Origin: Roridomyces roridus
Lineage: Eukaryota > Basidiomycota > Agaricomycetes > Agaricales > Mycenaceae
Length of the DNA: 64,000 nt
Direction of reading: 5' to 3'
NCBI GenBank assembly: GCA_029378245.1
Contig: JARKIF010000003.1
Location: 3,472,001 to 3,536,000, forward strand
A model generated the notes under the pieces. That model was not told the DNA's origin. It searched no databases and worked only from the letters and a program-made list of their open reading frames with translations. The first letter of the stretch is position 1, and each line of letters starts with the position of its first letter. This document shows positions 58,381 through 64,000 of the stretch, one piece after another. Both the position numbers and the translations under genes were made by a program.

Positions 58381-58864
58381 GACATTCGACCTCCCCGCCC
58401 GACTGCCAACCATCTAGATGACATTAGAAACTGGTCCTCCGTCGCGAATCGGAATCCCGTGTCTCTGGGCTAACCACCGCAGATAACTGCTTAATGTTGG
58501 CTTAATGCCTCCGATTCGACGTCAGGATTGGTTGAATTAAAGAGGAATTGAGCCCTGAAACGCGAAATCTAATCGGAGAGCTATAGCCTATCGGTCTTGG
58601 CGGCTACTTTCCTCATGGGTACGTTGTCACGGAGACACAGAACGGGCACCGGGATCGGTGGGAATGAACGACCACAGCCAGTTTAACCTTTAATCTGGAG
58701 ACGCCACATTTCACCGACAAGAAAGGAAGCAATTGCACGAGACCCACGAGACTGCATGGGAATCTAGAGGCGTAACTTCAGTCGGACGAGGGGAACCTGT
58801 GGCAGAATTGAAAGCGAAGAATACAAGACCCAAGAAACCGAAAGAAAAAGAAAAACCTCTGCTG

Positions 58865-59896
58865 CTACTTGACCTTCAAGTCCCTCAACGACTTGACCAC
58901 ATCGTCCATATTCCCAGCCCCCACCCAATGTCCTGTCCAATCGTTCTGCCACCGGTACATCGCACGAAATGTCGAAGCCGGCGTCCGTTCCTCTTCCTCA
59001 TCCACCGCATCGCGCACCTTGGCAGCCACCTCGGATGAATTAGCTGACTCCTCCTCCGGTACATGCAAGAGGGCGAAAGGCCGATCCTGGCCCGGATTAT
59101 TCCGGTTCCGCGCTTGTATATGGACGCGCACATTGGGCGGAATATCCTGTGCACGCCCCACCCACACCCACCCGCGTGAGATGGGTTCCACCGGCTCTTT
59201 CTTGAACAACGCCTGAGCCTGAGCCTGCGCGCGTGCAGCCCGAGGCCCGCGTGGCGTGGCACGCTCCTTGAACGACGGGGCAGGCGACGGGGGCGCCAAT
59301 CCGCTACGCCAATGCTCGATAGCTGTACCCTTATTAGTATTACTCCGAATAGAACTCCTCCCGCTCCTCCCGCTCTTCACGGAATCGGCGCGGTCCGAGA
59401 GGACCGTACGTGCGGTGAGCCGTCGGCGCTCCTTCCCATGTCGATTTGAGGTTGGGGGGAAGACGAGTTCCGGGGGGACGTTGGTGCCCAGTGTGCGGAA
59501 GAGTTTTGCCATCTTGCGACGTCGGGCCTGCGTGTCGTCTTTGACGAGATAGTCTGCCACGTTAGGTAGGTTGAGCGCGACGGTGAGGGTGGGGGAGGGT
59601 GGAGGCGTAGGCAGGAGGAGGCGTTCCGGATGAGACGCATCCGGAACGCTGAGGTATAACGTCGGTCGTAACGCGTCAGACTGCGGGGTCGGCTCCACAG
59701 CAGATCCAGGCGCATCGTGATTCCGATTGCGCTTGGTGATCTTCGAGGTCCACTTGGATGACGAAGCTACGGGCAAGGACGTTGGCACGGCCACGACATG
59801 GGGCGTCTCGCCCACGACCTCCTGGATCTTGCGCGTCGAGCGGATGAGGCGTGAGCGCTCCTGTTGCAGGAGGTGGTGGGTACTGTGGATGTCCAT
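58865..59896 (-). CDS. Diverged member of the WTGEWN family
   Basis: Single exon, 343 aa. The C-terminus YRWQNDWTGHWVGAGNMDDV, then VKSLRDLK, matches the end of the array proteins in spacing and key residues (W-T-G-x-W, then D-x-x-x-V-x-x-L-R-x-L-K). An additional segment GWVWVGRAQDIPPNVRVHIQ precedes it. The N-terminus (LLQQERSRLIRSTRKIQEVV) is helical and basic and lacks the RRPRPRSPPSMY block; the middle is Pro/Ser-rich with LRPTLYLSVPD. Likely a relative outside the tandem array; function unknown. Confidence 0.75.
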   Translation of the reverse strand: MDIHSTHHLLQQERSRLIRSTRKIQEVVGETPHVVAVPTSLPVASSSKWTSKITKRNRNHDAPGSAVEPTPQSDALRPTLYLSVPDASHPERLLLPTPPPSPTLTVALNLPNVADYLVKDDTQARRRKMAKLFRTLGTNVPPELVFPPTSNRHGKERRRLTARTVLSDRADSVKSGRSGRSSIRSNTNKGTAIEHWRSGLAPPSPAPSFKERATPRGPRAARAQAQAQALFKKEPVEPISRGWVWVGRAQDIPPNVRVHIQARNRNNPGQDRPFALLHVPEEESANSSEVAAKVRDAVDEEEERTPASTFRAMYRWQNDWTGHWVGAGNMDDVVKSLRDLKVK

Positions 59897-60609
59897 GGAA
59901 AGACGGGAGCGGGAGATGGGGGAGGATGAGAGCAGTGCCCGGTGCCGCCTTTAGGGTGTACGCATCATGGCAATATGAGGGGTGGCGATTCCGGAATTTC
60001 CATCAGAAACGCAGCAAAAGTGTCGAATTGCGATCATGATATCCATCCATCCCGATTTGCCGGCTGTGTGTGAGTCTACTTGCAGTCTACATACACCGGC
60101 CTTTGAGAGGGTGAGTTCGCAGGAAATTGTGAGGCATACACACTCGGCCGCCTTGGAACATGGCTTCAGTTTCACCGGGGGCTGATGCTCATGTTGCCCT
60201 TGCACGACTGGTTCCAAAAGGACGGTTCACGTCGGCATCACGACGGTCCCGGGTCGACCGATGCAATGCAATATCCCCGCAAGAGGCTGTGTTGCTCCAG
60301 GCTCTCCTGAATAGCTTTAGTGAATGATTTCAATGGCGCCCGCGTCAAGATGGTGCAATGATTAGTGCGCCACTCACGGAGGAAGAGCGCTTGTTGGTTC
60401 TGCCATTTTTCCCCGTGTACGATTGGCAAGACGAGCACTGTTCGATCAAACACGCGTCGTTTGTGCAGCCCTCTACAACAAGGGCGGATATCCCTGGGAT
60501 CCCATCAGTGTGCTTGCAGAATACAATCCACGGACCTCCGTTAAAATGTTACAGCGGATCAGTCAAGTTAGTGCACTCCATAATTAAACGACAATCATGG
60601 AGACTAGCG
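59897..60609. other. Intergenic
   Basis: No gene or repeat recognised. Confidence 0.4.
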
Positions 60610-62503
60610 CTAGTATTGTCGAGGAGTCGAGATCAATCGCGGGTGAGCGATATCGGTGGAGACGCCATCTGGACATGTCGACACCTGCCATCTTATCAAG
60701 TCCTGAAGTTGAAAGTTATAAAGATGGTCGATGGATTGAAGCCGTGGAATCCAGGCTTTCGGCAAAGTAGTCCATGGCCAGTCAGCAAGCAGCAGTTTTG
60801 CTGCGCACCCGTGACGGTAGCATAAAGGGATGACAATGTCCAACAAAGTTAAAATTTGAACACAGTCAACTCGCTCGACTAGATTATTCCAAAGATAAGT
60901 AACCCGCCGGTGAGGTGAGAAACAGCAGACAGAATCACGCACACCATCATTCCCAACGACAATACGTTCCTGGTCCATGAGGAGCGTATCAAACTCTTGG
61001 TCCGTGCGCAAAAGTGAGTGGCGAAAGGGAAGGTACGTGGTAACGGGTTCCTGGAACACTCCGGCGATGGTGGTCGGTTCCAGAACCAACTTGGTATCAT
61101 CGGCATCGCCAAGAATCAGACCAAAGTCCAGAACTTGCAGCTCACGCTCTTGGTCGCCGAGGAACAAGACGCGTTCGCCGTGGACGCTCCTGAGGAGATC
61201 GTCAGTTCCCATCCACCGTAGAGAATACAGAATTTGGACTCTACCAGACCCAGTGAAGACCAGTGTGTCTGGTAGGCATCATCCTGCTGCCCCGGGGTCC
61301 CCAGTTCTGCCACTCCAAATCAATGTACTCCGTTCGTCCCTCCCGCACGTACTGAGACACGTATCCCGCCAAAGTGCGATGATGGACCATCAGTCGGATA
61401 TGGGGGACGTGCCCATGGGCGAGCGCGAGTCGGTATGGGATGAGGTAGATGCGGTGTTCGTTGGCGGGGGAAAATGTCCCGGGTATGGGGTGTCTGCACA
61501 CAGGCCCACTGTGGATCTCGACACCGCCCGGTATCCAAGCTGGCTCCCCTTCCTGGCGGGCGCCCTCCGGCAATCGCAGTCGTGCGACGTGCACTGCACC
61601 TTCGGAAGGGGTGATCATAAAGATGTCTAGCCATCCGGAATCAGTGGAGCATATGGTAACGAAGACGCGAGGAGAGAGGAATTGGAAGTCTGGTTCGAAC
61701 GTCTCCTGCTGAGCGTCCTAGGCATGAAATATATGAGAATATGTTCGGGAGGCGCTGGGTGGTACCGACCGCAAGCAATGTACCAGTGCGCCCATCCCAG
61801 ACACGAATGACACCAGGGTCCCCGTACAACATTCCAACTACGTCATCGGCGATATGAATCGCCCTGGGTTCATAATCGTTGCCGGTGTCGACTGTAATAG
61901 TTGTGTGGCGAGCCATTGGGTGGCATTGATTGACGGACAAGGATCGAAACGCCAGAGTGAGAGACTCGGAGCCCCGTCCCAATGTGGGATACGCACAGAC
62001 TAACAGATCCTGCGTCGGGTCCATCGCCAGGCTCACAAATGTGCCAGGATTGAGGCCAAGAGCGTGCGTCGTAACCCGGGGATTTTCTTCTAATGTGACG
62101 GTGTGGATAGACTCCGTTCCGTCCTCTTGAAGCGCGAAAACTCCATCGACCAGCCTATGTTGCATGGCAGGGTCCAATGCAGCTGGCAGGTTTACCACAG
62201 TCTTTGACGTCCAGTCCAGCTTCTCCCAGGCACGAAGATGCTTCGCAAGCGCCTGCAGTTTATCCACCGTTGTCATCGAGCGCGGAAGGCCGCATACGAG
62301 TCCAGCCTTCCGAAGCTGGAGTTCGTACTGCAATTCCACGCAGCCGGCGATTGTCTGGTGCCACTGACGCGAAACCTGGTCAAGTCAAAACGGGGCCGTG
62401 GAGATACAATGGTGGCGCACCGCTGAACACCTGAGTATCGTCTGCCCGTCTGTGAGCAGAAGAATGCGGCATAGAACTTCCGGGGGCACGTCCGAAAATG
62501 CAT
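60610..62503 (-). CDS. F-box protein with propeller-like C-terminal region; start disturbed
   Basis: Exons: about 62421-62503, 61770-62375, 61245-61705, 60610-61189. Exon 1 encodes FSDVPPEVLCRILLL, an F-box, and splices to SRQWHQTIAGCVELQYELQL. Then LVCGLPRSMTTVDKLQALAK, DPTQDLLVCAYP, DPGVIRVWDGRTGTLL, WLDIFMITPSEGAVHVARL and SVHGERVLFLGDQERELQVL follow, the layout of a large mushroom F-box family with a WD40-like beta-propeller. The only well-placed ATG (62503) is one base out of frame with the F-box because of a run of four T right after it. The C-terminus is also uncertain: a GT-AG intron could remove about 60 nt near 60890-60950. Transcribed divergently from MsrA. Confidence 0.72.
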
Positions 62504-62926
62504 GGTGAGGGTAGGAAGCAAGAGAGAGCACGGATCATATTTTGAAATCGACTGATCGACAGCCGAGCCGTTGGGCGCTGGCAGAGCCAAGATCTCGTGG
62601 TCGCATCCCAAATATTCTTGATGAGGCAGAGCGGAGATCTATCGAGAATTTCGACCAGCACCGGAAGTATATGCCTCAATGGCCAAAGGAGGCGGGAGTC
62701 GGGACAGCAATTGGCTGCGGGCAGCGGTGTGGTGAGAACTTACAAGGAGTCGATGGCGTCAATGATTTATGTGAGAAGAAAGATTGCACGCAACACCGAG
62801 CGTCTGGGAGGAGCGAGTGTGCATCCGTCGTGGTGGCTCTGGTCAAGAGCTTTGGGATCACATGACCATCTTTGATCTCACATGACTACCATCACTGCTT
62901 ACTCCGCTCCACAACATTGCCCGCCT

Positions 62927-63851
62927 ATGCTCAGCCGCCTACTGTCTCTCATCGTCGGTGCTCCATTTGAGGCCGCTGCATACTCGACGTCCGCTCCAGC
63001 TGGTATGGAGTCCCTCTCTCTCCGCCCATGCCGGAAGCCATTCACACTTTTTGACGTCAGCAGCGGTCCGTGCGGAAGTGGCCACATTCGCCTCCGGTAC
63101 GTCGCCGTCCTCAGGAACCACCACAGCACTTATCTCCATCCATAAGGCTGTTTCTGGGGGACTCAACACAGTTGAGCCTTCGCGGATCGACGATGAATCG
63201 AAGCTGACCGAGCCGTGCCAGTCTTTCTCAAGCACTTCCCACCCACGCCGGAACCCGGCAAGGGCATCCTTCGCACGTCTGTCGGCTACACCGGTGGCAA
63301 TCCCCTCCTCAAGAACCCAAGCTATCGAAGCGTGTGCTCAGGAACTACGGACCACGCGGAGGCGGTGAGAATTGAATTCGACCCAACGGTCGTTTCCTAC
63401 GCGCAACTCGTCGGCGAGTCCAGTCTCCAGCCCTTTTAATTTGCCTACTCACTCTTTCAGTAGAGTTCTTCTATCGTTCACATGATCCTACTACCCAGAA
63501 TCGCCAGGGCGCGGACACGGGCACTCGTGCGTCTTTACTGTCTCACTGAATGATGAATTCCGACTCGATTGTACCTAGAATCCCGCTCAGCCATATTCAC
63601 AAACTCGGAGGAGCAACAACAGATTGCCCAACGCGTCACGGAAGAGGTGCAAGCCAAACACTTTACACCAAAGGCAAGTGTTTCTCGACGGGATCTTCGT
63701 CGACTGACGGCGGCGTCATCTTCAGAACCGCAAAATTGTCACCGAGATCACGCCTGCGGGGGAGTGGTGGGACGCTGAGACGTACCATCAGCTATATCTC
63801 TTCAAGAACCCGAGTGGATATCAGTGTCCTACGCATCGCCTTTGGTGGTAG
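62927..63851 (+). CDS. msrA: Peptide methionine-S-sulfoxide reductase
   Basis: Seven exons: 62927-63002, 63061-63096, 63147-63170, 63222-63413, 63461-63526, 63579-63673, 63726-63851 (204 aa, phases close). Reduces methionine-S-sulfoxide in proteins. The catalytic motif GCFWGTQH (Cys39) sits in a 24-nt exon; [53 protein letters not shown] and QCPTHRLWW are family hallmarks. Residues 1-25 ([20 protein letters not shown]) look like a mitochondrial presequence. Introns starting 63414 (GCGAGT) and 63674 (GCAAGT) are GC-AG; no GT donor restores the frame at the second. Confidence 0.95.
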
Positions 63852-64000
63852 CTACCGGTGTATATGAGCCTCCGATTCTCCGTTACTGTCCGTTTGGTCT
63901 CGCTTTGATCTCATCCTCCGTTTCTGCCTGCGAATATTCGCTTTCTCTGTCTCGCTCCAAGCTCAGGCTCCCGCCCGCCCTTCGAAGTCCAACGCAACAC

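Noticed and set aside
1..64000. CRISPR arrays, bacterial operons, rRNA genes
   Set aside because: The window is fungal nuclear DNA; tandem repeats seen lack CRISPR spacing and no rRNA-like sequence was recognised.

Overview
The window looks like a mushroom-forming basidiomycete (Agaricomycetes). Genes are dense with introns of about 45-65 nt, the commonest donor is GTGCGT, exons of 9-16 nt occur, and the families are typical of the group: basidiomycete-type GATA factor, glutaminase A, DUF6534 seven-pass protein, F-box genes, P450, and NLR-type STAND ATPases with TPRs. Exon models below were built by hand; every one marked as complete closes in phase from ATG to stop.

Layout. 1-950: tandem array of about 200-bp units. 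1140-2632 (-): GATA factor. 3.1-10.5 kb: no recognisable gene; built from small inverted-repeat elements and dispersed repeats carrying tRNA T-arm-like motifs. 10.5-13.8 kb (+): membrane-anchored glutaminase. 14.6-15.9 kb (+): F-box gene. 16.7-17.9 kb: long inverted-repeat element. 18.4-27.9 kb (-): five head-to-tail paralogues of an unnamed, largely disordered family sharing a C-terminal WTGEWN motif; a sixth, diverged member lies at 58.9-59.9 kb. 29.6-31.2 kb (-): seven-pass membrane protein. 32.5-33.7 kb (+): secreted NUP-family protein. 34.7-38.2 kb (-): NLR with an MLKL-like helical N-terminus, NB-ARC and TPRs. 40.1-42.5 kb (-): 17-exon cytochrome P450. 43.2-45.2 kb (+): 18-exon DUF6534 protein. 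46.3-48.8 kb (-): acetyl-CoA synthetase. 50.1-53.0 kb (+): second NLR with a Gly-rich N-terminus and near-identical TPRs. 54.2-58.5 kb: Gypsy LTR and broken gag, other retroelement debris, hairpin repeats and a copied fragment of the F-box gene. 60.6-62.5 kb (-): F-box/propeller-like gene with a disturbed start. 62.9-63.9 kb (+): MsrA.

These neighbours do not form an obvious pathway cluster. The two NLRs, the tandem WTGEWN family and the abundant small repeats suggest a rapidly evolving accessory region with housekeeping genes (acetyl-CoA synthetase, MsrA, glutaminase) interspersed. The strongest candidates for undescribed biology are the WTGEWN family, the unusual splicing (microexons carrying catalytic residues, several GC-AG introns, one CT-AG boundary) and the T-arm-bearing repeat families. 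All family names come from reading motifs; no database search was run.
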